Shown: positions 17,101 to 24,090 of the stretch, in pieces
Layout of the letters: every line of letters begins with the position of its first letter
Position numbering within the stretch: the stretch's first letter is position 1
NCBI GenBank assembly: GCA_001603005.1
Contig: LVAJ01000040.1
Coordinates: 38,622 to 102,621 of the forward strand
DNA: 64,000 bases
Reading direction: 5' to 3'
From: Clostridiales bacterium Firm_04
Lineage (GTDB): Bacteria > Bacillota > Clostridia > Oscillospirales > Ruminococcaceae
Notes under the pieces: generated by a model
Seen by the model: only the letters and a program-made list of their open reading frames with translations
The model's database searches: none
Told to the model about the DNA's origin: nothing
Translations under genes and position numbers: made by a program

Positions 17101-17863
17101 GCGCAGCGAGATATTCGTCATAGGTATCCTGAATATACGGCGTGTCGATCTTCACCTTGTCGATCGTCGTGAGGAACGTGGTGTGACGGCAGTGATCGCT
17201 CCAGTAGGTGTCGATCATGCGGATCTCGGTAATGGTCGGATCGCGGTGCTCGGTGTCGCGGAAATACGCCTGACAGAATGCCACGTCGTCCAGATCCATT
17301 GCGAGGCCGTACTGCTCCAGAAATGCCTTTCTGCCGGCAGCATCCAGCTGGCAGAAGCCGTCCAGCGTTTCGACGGTCTCCGGCAGCGCATAATTCGTAT
17401 CGAGCGAATCAACGGTTTCCAGCGAGGCTTCGCGGCTCTCGACCGGATTGATGAGATATTTTTTGAGCTTGTCAAATTCCGCATCTGTCAGCAGACCGGA
17501 AACAATGTAGATGCGCGCATTGCGGACGCGGCAGCGCTCTTTTCCGTTGAGGATCTGGATACACTGCTCGCAGGAATCGGCGCGCTGGTCGAACTGTCCG
17601 GGGAGATACTCCACGGCAAAGACGCGCTCCTGATTGGAGAGCATCGGCAGCTTTTCATAGACATAATCGACTGCCGGCTCCGAAAAGACGGTCGGGATCG
17701 CACGCTGGAAATCCTCCGCGTCGATATGGTCGGCGTCGTAGCGGTTCAGCACACGGATGCCCTGCACATCCAGACGCAGCGCCGTGCGCAGGTCGGAGAG
17801 CACGGACTGTGCTTCTACGGCATATTGCGGCTTTTTCTCGGTATAAATACGATAAACAGCCAT
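14150..17863 (-). CDS. purL: PurL, FGAM synthase (single-chain type)
   Basis: Phosphoribosylformylglycinamidine synthase, fourth step of purine synthesis, 1237 residues. It is the large single-chain form with the glutaminase fused at the C-terminus, unlike the three-subunit PurS/PurQ/PurL of Bacillus. The ATPase halves show NETHNHPTEIEPFGGAATCLGG and KTGRDGCGGATGSS. The glutaminase (last about 270 residues) has the nucleophile Cys in LGICNGFQ and the His in ISHGEGRF. The start at 17863 (MAVYRIYTEKK) follows GGAGG by 11 bp; in-frame ATGs further upstream lack a site. It lies 71 bp downstream of mtaB on the same strand. I see no purine riboswitch upstream. Confidence 0.96.
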   Translation of the reverse strand: MAVYRIYTEKKPQYAVEAQSVLSDLRTALRLDVQGIRVLNRYDADHIDAEDFQRAIPTVFSEPAVDYVYEKLPMLSNQERVFAVEYLPGQFDQRADSCEQCIQILNGKERCRVRNARIYIVSGLLTDAEFDKLKKYLINPVESREASLETVDSLDTNYALPETVETLDGFCQLDAAGRKAFLEQYGLAMDLDDVAFCQAYFRDTEHRDPTITEIRMIDTYWSDHCRHTTFLTTIDKVKIDTPYIQDTYDEYLAARKALGRDKKPVTLMDMATMAMRKLKADGKIPALDESEEINACSVKIKVDTDHGQEDWILMFKNETHNHPTEIEPFGGAATCLGGAIRDPLSGRSYVYQAMRVTGAANPLVPVADTIPGKLPQRKITVGAANGYSSYGNQIGLATGHVSEVYHPGYVAKRMEIGAVVGAAPAENIRRERPEPGDIIILLGGKTGRDGCGGATGSSKSHTLESLTHCGAEVQKGNPPEERKLQRLFRDPAVTKLIKRCNDFGAGGVSVAIGELTDGLDIDLNAVPKKYDGLDGTELAISESQERMAVVVAPEDVDAFMAAAAKENLLATVVAKATDTNRLRMNWNGKTIVDLSREFLNSNGAEKHTDIVAAAPTKMPERDERFEDTPDGWRELMSSLNICSQKGLVEKFDSTIGAGTVLMPYGGVYQLTPAQAMAAKIPVLNGETSTCSLMGWGFHPVISEHSPYHGAIYAVVESVAKVIAAGGSWHQCWLTFQEYFERTQNNPKRWGKPFSALLGAFRAQLELSCASIGGKDSMSGTFENIDVPPTLVSFAVSTADTKRVVSTEFKEAGSTVIRIAPEYSSSGLPNWDSVRAVFDQVEQLISDGRAKAIWSVENGGVAEGLAKMAFGNHIGFEFTKVLPERVLFDPCAGSFIIELNGAAKAGEEVIGRTTEQYKIFSDTQTISLDTLQKAWEGKLESVFPCRIKTAFATIESYSHKAATRPAPAIKVAKPRVLIPVFPGTNCEYDTAKAFARAGAEPEVLVIRNLSASDIEESVEAAVKLIDNSQMIMIPGGFSGGDEPDGSGKFITAFFRNPKVTEAVHNLLKNRDGLMLGICNGFQALVKLGLVPYGEITDMSDNSPTLTFNTIARHQSMMVTTRIASNKSPWLANCAVGDLHTIPISHGEGRFIASGSMLQSMANNGQIATQYVDLSGRPTMDIRFNPNGSVDAIEGITSPDGRVLGKMGHSERIGSEVCKNVPGEKDQKIFESGVRYFAD

Positions 17864-17934
17864 GAACAAATCAGCCTCCATTGTCATAGATTGATAGTGA
17901 GGAATCGGATGTGCGGGCACGGAAAACCTGGCGG

Positions 17935-19254
17935 TCAGTCCGGTTCCGGAACCGGCTGCGGTCTGCCGACCAGACAATCATCCTCATACCCCTCTATTGT
18001 AACACAAATCACGGAATTCTGCAAACCCTTTTCTGCATTTTCCGGAAAAATTTTCACAAGTGTACCATCCGGCGTGTGCCCTTGGTAAAACCGCTGTGCA
18101 TTTTGCTGTTTCTCACCCTCGACGAGCACCTCGGCAGTCTCCCCGACCATGCGGGAGAGATGCGTGCGGCGGATCTCGTTTGCAAGTGCCGTCAGGCGGG
18201 CAGCGCGGCGGACTTTTTCCGGCTGCGGGATCTGATCGGGAAATTCCGCGGCGCGTGTGCCGGTGCGCGGCGAATAGGGGAACACATGCACCTTCGCAAA
18301 GCCGATCTCCTGCACAAAGCGGAGCGTTTCCTCGAAATCCGCTTCTGTTTCGCCGGGGAATCCGACAATGACGTCGGTGGTCAGGGCGGCATGCGGGAAG
18401 ATGCTGTGGATTTTTTCGGCAAGTGCGCGGTATTCCGCAGCGGTATAGCGGCGGTTCATGCGCTTGAGCACGCTGTCGCAGCCGCTCTGGAGCGACAGAT
18501 GAAACTGCGGACAGAATTTCTCGCAGGCAGCGAGCGCTTCGAGCGTTTCCGTGTCCATGCGCTCCGGTTCGAGGGAGCCGAGCCGCACCCGCAGAAAGCC
18601 GGGCTGTTTTGCGCAGACAGCGACCGCATCTGCGAGCGGCTGACCGGTATCCATGCCGAAAAATCCGATGTTGATGCCGGTGAGCACGATCTCGCGGAAG
18701 CCTTCCTTTGCGAGCCGCTCCGCCTCTGCTTCCAGCCGTTCCGCCGGCATGGAGCGGCATCTGCCGCGTGCAAAGGGGATGATGCAATAGCTGCAAAACT
18801 GGTTGCAGCCGTCCTGAATTTTCAGAAAGGCGCGTGTCCGCGTGGTATCCGCGCAGGGGAGCGGCGAGAACGCATCGCCGGACTGATACGGCGAGATCTG
18901 CGCGGTCTGACCGGCAGCCTGTGCCTGCGCATCGGCAAGCCATTGCAGCAGCGCATCGCGGTTCTTCGTTCCGGTGATGAAATCCGCATCGCCGAAATCG
19001 TCATCCGGAAACGCCTGCGGCCAGCATCCGGTCAGGATGAGCTTTGCTGCGTGATTCTTCCGCTTCAGGCTGCGGAGCATCTGTTTGGTCTTGCGGACGC
19101 TCTCCGCGGTGACGGCGCAGCTGTTTACGATGAGTACATCTGCATCCGCTGTTTCCGCGGCATCCGAAAACCCGCTCTGACGCAGCGTTTCCGCGAGTCC
19201 GGAGCTCTCTGCCTGATTGACCTTGCAGCCCAGTGTCATAATCTTGAATCTCAT
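17935..19254 (-). CDS. mtaB: MtaB, tRNA ms2t6A37 methylthiotransferase
   Basis: Radical-SAM enzyme that adds a methylthio group to t6A at position 37 of tRNAs reading ANN codons. It is 439 residues. The N-terminal MTTase domain has cysteines in LGCKVNQAES, NSCAVT and LTGCWPQ for one 4Fe-4S cluster. The radical SAM triad is CNQFCSYC (CxxxCxxC). A TRAM-like C-terminus follows (GETAEVLVEGEKQ...). The LGCKVNQ and TGCWPQ variants fit MtaB (YqeV) rather than MiaB or RimO. AGGAG lies 7 bp before the ATG at 19254; an ATG 24 bp upstream was not preferred. Confidence 0.94.
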   Translation of the reverse strand: MRFKIMTLGCKVNQAESSGLAETLRQSGFSDAAETADADVLIVNSCAVTAESVRKTKQMLRSLKRKNHAAKLILTGCWPQAFPDDDFGDADFITGTKNRDALLQWLADAQAQAAGQTAQISPYQSGDAFSPLPCADTTRTRAFLKIQDGCNQFCSYCIIPFARGRCRSMPAERLEAEAERLAKEGFREIVLTGINIGFFGMDTGQPLADAVAVCAKQPGFLRVRLGSLEPERMDTETLEALAACEKFCPQFHLSLQSGCDSVLKRMNRRYTAAEYRALAEKIHSIFPHAALTTDVIVGFPGETEADFEETLRFVQEIGFAKVHVFPYSPRTGTRAAEFPDQIPQPEKVRRAARLTALANEIRRTHLSRMVGETAEVLVEGEKQQNAQRFYQGHTPDGTLVKIFPENAEKGLQNSVICVTIEGYEDDCLVGRPQPVPEPD

Positions 19255-19389
19255 GAAAATCTCCTGTTTATAGTGCACAAATTCAACAATCAGGGATTGT
19301 GCAATCCAAACAGTTTATTCGGATTGCAAAAAAGAAATGCGAAACCTGTGCGAAAAATCGGTCAGGTGTACAAAAAAGCCCGATTTCAC

Positions 19390-19418
19390 TTGACTTTTTC
19401 GCGCCCGTAGTGTATATT
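19390..19418 (+). promoter_or_regulatory. Promoter for the HPr-like gene
   Basis: TTGACT, 17 bp, TATATT. It fires away from the divergent mtaB gene. Its presence explains the otherwise gene-free 340 bp between mtaB and the HPr-like gene. Confidence 0.72.
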
Positions 19419-19595
19419 TTACGTAGGGTAATTCATGACAACCCTCCAAAACGTTTCTTGGTGCGCGGGAGCAGAGATCTGGCTCCAGAGTGTCCCCCCT
19501 CTCGTCACACTGGCCGACACTGCGCCCCGTCACCGTTGTTTTTCCGAAAATCAATTCTGCCGTATTCGGCCCAGCGAAAAAGTGAGGTAATTCTG
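19419..19595 (+). promoter_or_regulatory. Long 5' leader of the HPr-like gene
   Basis: About 165 nt of untranslated leader with several self-complementary stretches (GGGAGCAGAGATCTGGCTCC, and a CTCGTCACACTGGCC... region) and a CCCCCC tract. No known riboswitch or T-box core is visible. I list it because its length and structure are unusual for such a small gene. Confidence 0.35.
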
Positions 19596-19844
19596 ATGTA
19601 CGTGACGACCGTTCATCTCCCCGAGATCGCAGATGTTGCAGAATTTGTCAACATCATGAGCCGCTTCCGTTTTGAGGCACAGCTTCATGTCGGCAGCTAT
19701 TCCGTCGATGCCAAGTCCATTATGGGCATCTTCACGCTTGACCGTGAACAGCCGATCCAGCTCGAAGCATTCGTGACGGATGAAGCTGAACAGGCAAAGC
19801 TGAACGAGGCACTCGGCAGATTCTTATATCATCCGGTGCACTGA
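19596..19844 (+). CDS. HPr-like protein lacking the catalytic histidine
   Basis: 82-residue HPr-fold protein. The regulatory-serine region VDAKSIMGIFTLD is fully conserved, with Ser41 equivalent to Ser46 of HPr. The PEP-dependent phosphorylation site (normally GLHARPA) is gone: ungapped alignment on the KSIMG motif puts Glu10 where His15 should be. It therefore cannot pass phosphate to PTS sugars but could still be phosphorylated by HPr kinase, as in Bacillus Crh, which works with CcpA. I took the ATG at 19596 because GAGGT is 7 bp upstream; the frame is open further up but is non-coding in character. Regulation by its leader is possible. Confidence 0.82.
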   Translation: MYVTTVHLPEIADVAEFVNIMSRFRFEAQLHVGSYSVDAKSIMGIFTLDREQPIQLEAFVTDEAEQAKLNEALGRFLYHPVH

Positions 19845-19878
19845 TCCGGCGCACCGCCTTCAAATTTGACATTTTCCT

Positions 19879-20010
19879 TTTGGGAGACAAATGCTGCTCC
19901 CGAAATCCCCCTTTTTTCATGTTGCTCCCCGCTTGCCGCTGCAATGGGGAGCAAACAACCCTCTGCGTATCGTTCTCTGCTGCGTGCAGAGAATGATGCG
20001 TGTTTTTTTT
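19879..20010 (+). terminator. Three stacked hairpins after the HPr-like gene
   Basis: First, TTTGGGAG/CTCCCGAA followed by CCCCCTTTTTT (19879-19917), a plausible terminator. Second, a perfect 9-bp TTGCTCCCC/GGGGAGCAA (19922-19954). Third, TTCTCTGC/GCAGAGAA (19973-19993) with eight T about 10 nt later. The rest of this 290-bp gap holds only the promoter at 20064. Confidence 0.65.
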
Positions 20011-20063
20011 GCCTGAAAGTTGCTCTACTATTATAACACAGAACCGCCGGAAATGCAAGCCGC

Positions 20064-20093
20064 TTGACAGACGCTGCATTTCCGTGGTATAAT
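20064..20093 (+). promoter_or_regulatory. Promoter of the GTPase-RNase gene
   Basis: Consensus TTGACA and TATAAT separated by 18 bp, about 45 bp before the coding start, downstream of three hairpins. Confidence 0.85.
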
Positions 20094-20138
20094 CATAATA
20101 ATTACGTTTGAAACGATACAGAAAGGGGACGCGGCAGT

Positions 20139-22706
20139 ATGAAGCAGCTGACAGTCGGTCTGATGGCACATGTCGATGCCGGAAAAACCACGCTTGCCGA
20201 AGCACTTCTGTTCCGCACAGGCGAGATACGGAAGCGCGGACGCGTCGATCACGGCGATTCGTGGCTGGATACCAATGAGATCGAGCGCAGCCGCGGCATT
20301 ACGGTGTTTGCGCATCAGGCATCCGTGACGCTCGGCGATACGGTCGTGACGCTGCTGGACACGCCCGGACATGTGGATTTTTCGGCGGAGACTGAACGTA
20401 CCATGCAGGTGCTCGATTACGCCGTGCTTGTCATCAGCGGAACCGACGGCGTGCAGAGCCATACCCGCACGCTCTGGAAGCTGCTGGCGCGCTACCATGT
20501 GCCGGTGATCCTGTTCGTCAACAAAATGGATCTCTCCGACCGCACGGAAACCGCGCTGATACAGGAATTGCAGGGCAGACTCTCTGCGGGCTGCGTGCAG
20601 TTTGATTCGGATTATGAGACTGTCTGCGAGAACGCGGCAGCCTGTTCGGAAGCGCTTATGAGCGCATATTTTGAGGATGACACGCTTTCGCAGGACATGC
20701 TGCGGGATGCGATCGCGGCGCGGCAGGTCTTTCCGGTCTGCTTCGGCGCGGCGCGGGATCTGGTCGGCGTGGAATCGCTGCTGCAAATTCTCGCGCAGTA
20801 TACACAGGAACCGCCGCGCACGGAATCGTTCGGCGCGCAGGTGTTCAAGATCTCTGCGGACGCAAAGGGCAACCGCCTGACCTATCTCAAGATCCGCGGC
20901 GGGACGCTCCGGAACCGTGATGAGATCCGCTATACCGGCGCCGATCACGCGGAATATACGGAGAAGGTCACGGGCATCCGGTTTTATTCCGGCGCGAAGT
21001 ATACGCCTGCGGATGAGGCGGAAGCGGGCGCTGTCTGCGCCGTGACGGGGCTTTCCGCAGCCTATGCGGGGCAGGGGATCGGCTGCTGCGAGGATGCAGA
21101 GGAAGCAATCCTGACGCCGGTCATGCGCTATCGGGTGCTTCTGCCGGAGCAGATCGCGCCGCAGGATGCGATGACGCATTTTCAGCAGCTCGAAGCAGAG
21201 GATCCGCAACTGCATGTGGAATGGGACAGCCGTGCGCATGCGATTTTCGTGCAGCTGATGGGCGCGGTGCAGCTTGAGGTGCTGACCAAGCAGGTCGTAG
21301 ACCGTTTCGGCTATGACATCGCCTTTGACAGCGGTGCCGTCACGTACCGCGAAACGATTGCGGAAGCAGTGGAAGGCGTCGGACATTACGAACCGCTGCG
21401 GCATTATGCAGAGGTGCATCTGCTGCTGGAGCCGCTGCCTGCGGGGAGCGGTCTGCAATGCGGGACGCGCTGTCCCGAGGATGCGCTTGACCGCAACTGG
21501 CAGCGCTTGATTCTGACGCATCTTCTTGAAAAAACACATCTCGGCGTACTGACAGGCTCGCCGATCACCGATATGAAGATCACACTGGTCAGCGGCAAGG
21601 CGCATCTCAAACATACCGAGGGCGGCGACTTCCGGCAGGCGACCTACCGCGCTGTGCGGCAGGGGCTTCGCTCTGCGGAGAGCATTCTGCTGGAACCGTA
21701 TTACGATTTTACGCTGGAGATTCCGGCGGGCTGTGTCGGGCGCGCAATGACCGATATTCAGCAGCGTGCAGGACAGTTTGATCCGCCGGAATTGTTCGGC
21801 GAAACGGCAGTCCTGACGGGCAGCGCGCCGGTCGCAACGCTGAATGACTACGCATCCGAGGTGCTGAGCTATACCAAAGGCAGCGGCATCCTGACGCTTT
21901 CGGTTTCGGGTTACCGCCCGTGCCATGATCCGGAAGCGGTCATCGAACAGATCGGCTACGACGCTGACAGCGATCTCGAAAACAGCGCAGATTCGGTCTT
22001 TTGCTCGCACGGCGCCGGATTTGTCGTCGGCTGGCAGGAAGTGCCGCTGTACATGCATCTGCCGGCGGTTCTGCCGCATCGCTATGACTTTCCGGAGGAG
22101 GAGATCGTGCCGGAGCGCACCGCGCGGGGATCCGCAATGCCGACCGCGGGCGACGAGGAGCTCATGGCGATTTATGAGCGCACCTACGGCAAGATCAACC
22201 GCGATCAGCCCAAGGCAATGCGCCGGAACAAGACCGCCGAGCTGATCGAGGGCAATGTCAAAGTGCCTGCGCCGCCTGAAAAGGAGTATCTGCTCGTGGA
22301 CGGCTACAACATCATTTTTGCGTGGGATTCGCTGAAAGCGCTTGCGCAGGACAGTCTGGAGCATGCGCGGGACCGTCTGCTGCATCTGCTGCAAAATTAT
22401 CAGGGCTATCGGAAATGCGAGGTCATACTGGTTTTTGATGCATACAAGATCAAGGGGCACGGCAGAGAGATCGAACAGCACGGCGGCGTCAGCGTTGTTT
22501 ATACGAAAGAAGCGGAGACCGCCGATTCCTATATCGAGCGCGTGTCCAAGCAATTGCTGAAAGAAAACCGCGTGCGCGTGGCGACGTCCGACGGGCTGGA
22601 ACAGCTGATCATTCTGGGCAACGGCGCAATGCGGATCTCGGCACGGGAATTTGAAGCGGAAATGCGGGCAGCGGAGCAGGAGATCCGCGCCCTGATCGGA
22701 GGGTGA
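20139..22706 (+). CDS. TetM-like translational GTPase fused to Rae1/YacP NYN RNase
   Basis: 855-residue two-part protein. Residues 1 to about 645 are an EF-G-like ribosomal GTPase of the TetM/TetO class: P-loop AHVDAGKTT (10-18), RGIT (52-55), DTPGH (74-78) and NKMD (128-131), then the beta-barrel, domain IV and C-terminal domains. After a charged linker (about 650-713) comes a complete NYN domain (about 714-855). This begins LLVDGYNIIFAW and has VVYTKEAETAD and VATSDGLEQ...ISAREF, matching along its length Bacillus Rae1 (YacP), the RNase that cleaves mRNA in the ribosomal A site; the DGYN and ETAD acidic residues are kept. AAAGGGG precedes the ATG. It is probably a ribosome-rescue or mRNA-quality factor rather than a tetracycline resistance gene. 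The fusion is seen; the joint mechanism is inference. Confidence 0.88.
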   Translation: MKQLTVGLMAHVDAGKTTLAEALLFRTGEIRKRGRVDHGDSWLDTNEIERSRGITVFAHQASVTLGDTVVTLLDTPGHVDFSAETERTMQVLDYAVLVISGTDGVQSHTRTLWKLLARYHVPVILFVNKMDLSDRTETALIQELQGRLSAGCVQFDSDYETVCENAAACSEALMSAYFEDDTLSQDMLRDAIAARQVFPVCFGAARDLVGVESLLQILAQYTQEPPRTESFGAQVFKISADAKGNRLTYLKIRGGTLRNRDEIRYTGADHAEYTEKVTGIRFYSGAKYTPADEAEAGAVCAVTGLSAAYAGQGIGCCEDAEEAILTPVMRYRVLLPEQIAPQDAMTHFQQLEAEDPQLHVEWDSRAHAIFVQLMGAVQLEVLTKQVVDRFGYDIAFDSGAVTYRETIAEAVEGVGHYEPLRHYAEVHLLLEPLPAGSGLQCGTRCPEDALDRNWQRLILTHLLEKTHLGVLTGSPITDMKITLVSGKAHLKHTEGGDFRQATYRAVRQGLRSAESILLEPYYDFTLEIPAGCVGRAMTDIQQRAGQFDPPELFGETAVLTGSAPVATLNDYASEVLSYTKGSGILTLSVSGYRPCHDPEAVIEQIGYDADSDLENSADSVFCSHGAGFVVGWQEVPLYMHLPAVLPHRYDFPEEEIVPERTARGSAMPTAGDEELMAIYERTYGKINRDQPKAMRRNKTAELIEGNVKVPAPPEKEYLLVDGYNIIFAWDSLKALAQDSLEHARDRLLHLLQNYQGYRKCEVILVFDAYKIKGHGREIEQHGGVSVVYTKEAETADSYIERVSKQLLKENRVRVATSDGLEQLIILGNGAMRISAREFEAEMRAAEQEIRALIGG

Positions 22707-22710
22707 GCGC

Positions 22711-23202
22711 ATGGCACAGGATTATCAGATGCCGGAGGGCATGAAGCGCGTGTACTATCACACCGAGCACACGGAATGCATGACGTATTTCCAGATCACG
22801 GGCAATTTTGATCCGGATGCGATTTCTGCGTATCTGCGTCTGATTCCGGAGCGCACGCAGTGCATCGGGGACATGAAGCTGAACGGCACGACCTATGACT
22901 ATGCGCTGTGGCGGTTCGGGACGGTCAAGAGCACGCGGCTCGACATCGCCAATCAGATGATGCAGACGATTGATCCGCTGCTGACGAAAGCCGACCTGCT
23001 GCGCAAGATCAAGCTGACCTATGATGCGCAATTGCTGCTACAGGTGGTGCCGCTGGTGCGGTACGATGAGCCGGCACCGATGCTTGCGCCGTCCATGGCG
23101 GTGATGCGCTTCTGCATGGAGACCGGCACCGAGATCGACATAGATCTCTATGTCGGCTGTCCGGACGACATGACGGGCGTGCAGGAGCAGGAACAGTTTT
23201 GA
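22711..23202 (+). CDS. DUF4279 family protein
   Basis: 163-residue cytoplasmic protein resembling the DUF4279 family: YFQITGNFDPDAISAYLRLIPERTQCIGD near the start and EIDIDLYVGC near the end. The function is unknown. It starts 4 bp after the GTPase-RNase stop, with the ribosome-binding site GGAGGG overlapping that stop, so the two are translated from one message. No catalytic motif is visible. Confidence 0.7.
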   Translation: MAQDYQMPEGMKRVYYHTEHTECMTYFQITGNFDPDAISAYLRLIPERTQCIGDMKLNGTTYDYALWRFGTVKSTRLDIANQMMQTIDPLLTKADLLRKIKLTYDAQLLLQVVPLVRYDEPAPMLAPSMAVMRFCMETGTEIDIDLYVGCPDDMTGVQEQEQF

Positions 23203-23215
23203 GGAAACGGAATAA

Positions 23216-23240
23216 CCCCCGCAGGTTGAATCTGCGGGGG
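23216..23240 (+). terminator. CCCCCGCAG hairpin, left flank of AT-rich gene
   Basis: Perfect 9-bp CCCCCGCAG / CTGCGGGGG stem with a 7-nt loop, followed by TATTAAAT rather than a T-run. A near-copy lies at 23970-23993 on the other side of the AT-rich gene. Confidence 0.6.
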
Positions 23241-23262
23241 TATTAAATATACTGCAATTATG

Positions 23263-23291
23263 TTGACATGAATGCTGGAAAATGATATAAT
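23263..23291 (+). promoter_or_regulatory. Perfect-consensus promoter of the AT-rich gene
   Basis: TTGACA, exactly 17 bp, TATAAT. It lies about 35 bp before the TTG start. All twelve consensus bases match. Confidence 0.88.
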
Positions 23292-23326
23292 TACTTTTAG
23301 AAAGTAAATTGAAAGGAGAGGGTAAA

Positions 23327-23914
23327 TTGGCTAGAAAATATACGTCGAATAACGACAAAGAGGATTATACCGAATCAGATGAATTGAAAAAATTTCAACA
23401 AGCCATGTCAGATCTTGATGATTCTTTATTTGATATGGTAAGTAGTGTTCAACAAATCAAGCTTAAAGAACTGGAAATACAGTTAAAAGAAGCTTCTATG
23501 CTAACAAAAGAACAGATTTTATATGGCATACATCAAGACACTGACGAAGAAGATGATGATACAGAAGACGATGATGAAATAGAGGAGAGAGTATCATCTG
23601 ATGTTAATCAATCTTCAATTGGACGAAGCAGAAGAATAACTCCTGAATATGATATTGAAAAAATGCTGAATCAAAGAGCACTCCAAATAGAACGCGAACG
23701 AAATGCTTGGCGTATTAAACGACAAATGCGTGAAGAAAGAAAAGAAGCTATAATAAACTGTATAAAAACAATTGGGAAAGGTGCATGGTTTGTTATTAAG
23801 CATTTAGGATCAGGAATTGCTTGGTTCTTAGCCAAAATAGTAGCTGGTATTAAAAATATTATTAAATGGGTATACTTGAAAATATATTTTCTAAGCTCGA
23901 AACGAAAAAGATAA
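23327..23914 (+). CDS. AT-rich orphan protein, acidic middle, hydrophobic tail
   Basis: I do not recognise this 195-residue protein. It opens with a charged, Gln-rich helical region (residues 1-70), then a run of Asp/Glu (about 73-90), a basic helical stretch (NQRALQIERERNAWRIKR...), and a hydrophobic/aromatic C-terminus (GAWFVIKHLGSGIAWFLAKIV) that could enter a membrane, ending KRKR. The start is TTG at 23327, chosen because AAGGAGA lies 7 bp upstream. Codon use is strikingly AT-rich against GC-rich neighbours, and the gene is bounded by near-identical hairpins. Both facts point to recent acquisition. The layout (cytoplasmic acidic body, short membrane tail) is compatible with a small toxin or effector, but nothing proves this. 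Confidence 0.7.
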   Translation: MARKYTSNNDKEDYTESDELKKFQQAMSDLDDSLFDMVSSVQQIKLKELEIQLKEASMLTKEQILYGIHQDTDEEDDDTEDDDEIEERVSSDVNQSSIGRSRRITPEYDIEKMLNQRALQIERERNAWRIKRQMREERKEAIINCIKTIGKGAWFVIKHLGSGIAWFLAKIVAGIKNIIKWVYLKIYFLSSKRKR

Positions 23915-23968
23915 TTTATACCATAGCGCAGTATCTTCCATATAAAAGGACGTACAATTTTGTTAGAA

Positions 23969-23997
23969 CCCCCGCGGGTTCAAATCTGCGGGGCTTC
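23969..23997 (+). terminator. CCCCGCGG hairpin, right flank of AT-rich gene
   Basis: 8-bp stem CCCCGCGG / CTGCGGGG (one wobble), loop GTTCAAAT, then CTTCTATT. It differs by two or three bases from the hairpin at 23216-23240. Confidence 0.6.
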
Positions 23998-24018
23998 TAT
24001 TATAAATAGTACCGCATA

Positions 24019-24054
24019 AAAAACACCCTCACAGATCGCTCTGCGAGGGTGTTT
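24019..24054 (-). terminator. Terminator of ppdK
   Basis: On the minus strand a hairpin with AACACCCTC / GAGGGTGTT arms is followed by a T-run. It ends the ppdK message 37 bp after the stop codon. Confidence 0.88.
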
Positions 24055-24090
24055 TGTGATTCAGTTACCTGAACGGATTGGATTCGCGCA

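Noticed and set aside
15677..18088. Very long open frame (about 800 codons) antisense to purL
   Set aside because: It lacks a ribosome-binding site, reads as Arg/Asp/His/Leu-rich nonsense, and mirrors the codon bias of purL, which has full catalytic motifs.
20139..22706. Tetracycline resistance gene tet(M)
   Set aside because: TetM-like motifs are present, but the protein carries an RNase domain and sits in the core genome without mobile DNA; resistance is not supported.
20031..22712. Long antisense frame opposite the GTPase-RNase gene (about 890 codons)
   Set aside because: His/Arg-rich translation with no domain. GC-rich third positions on the real strand remove stops on the other.
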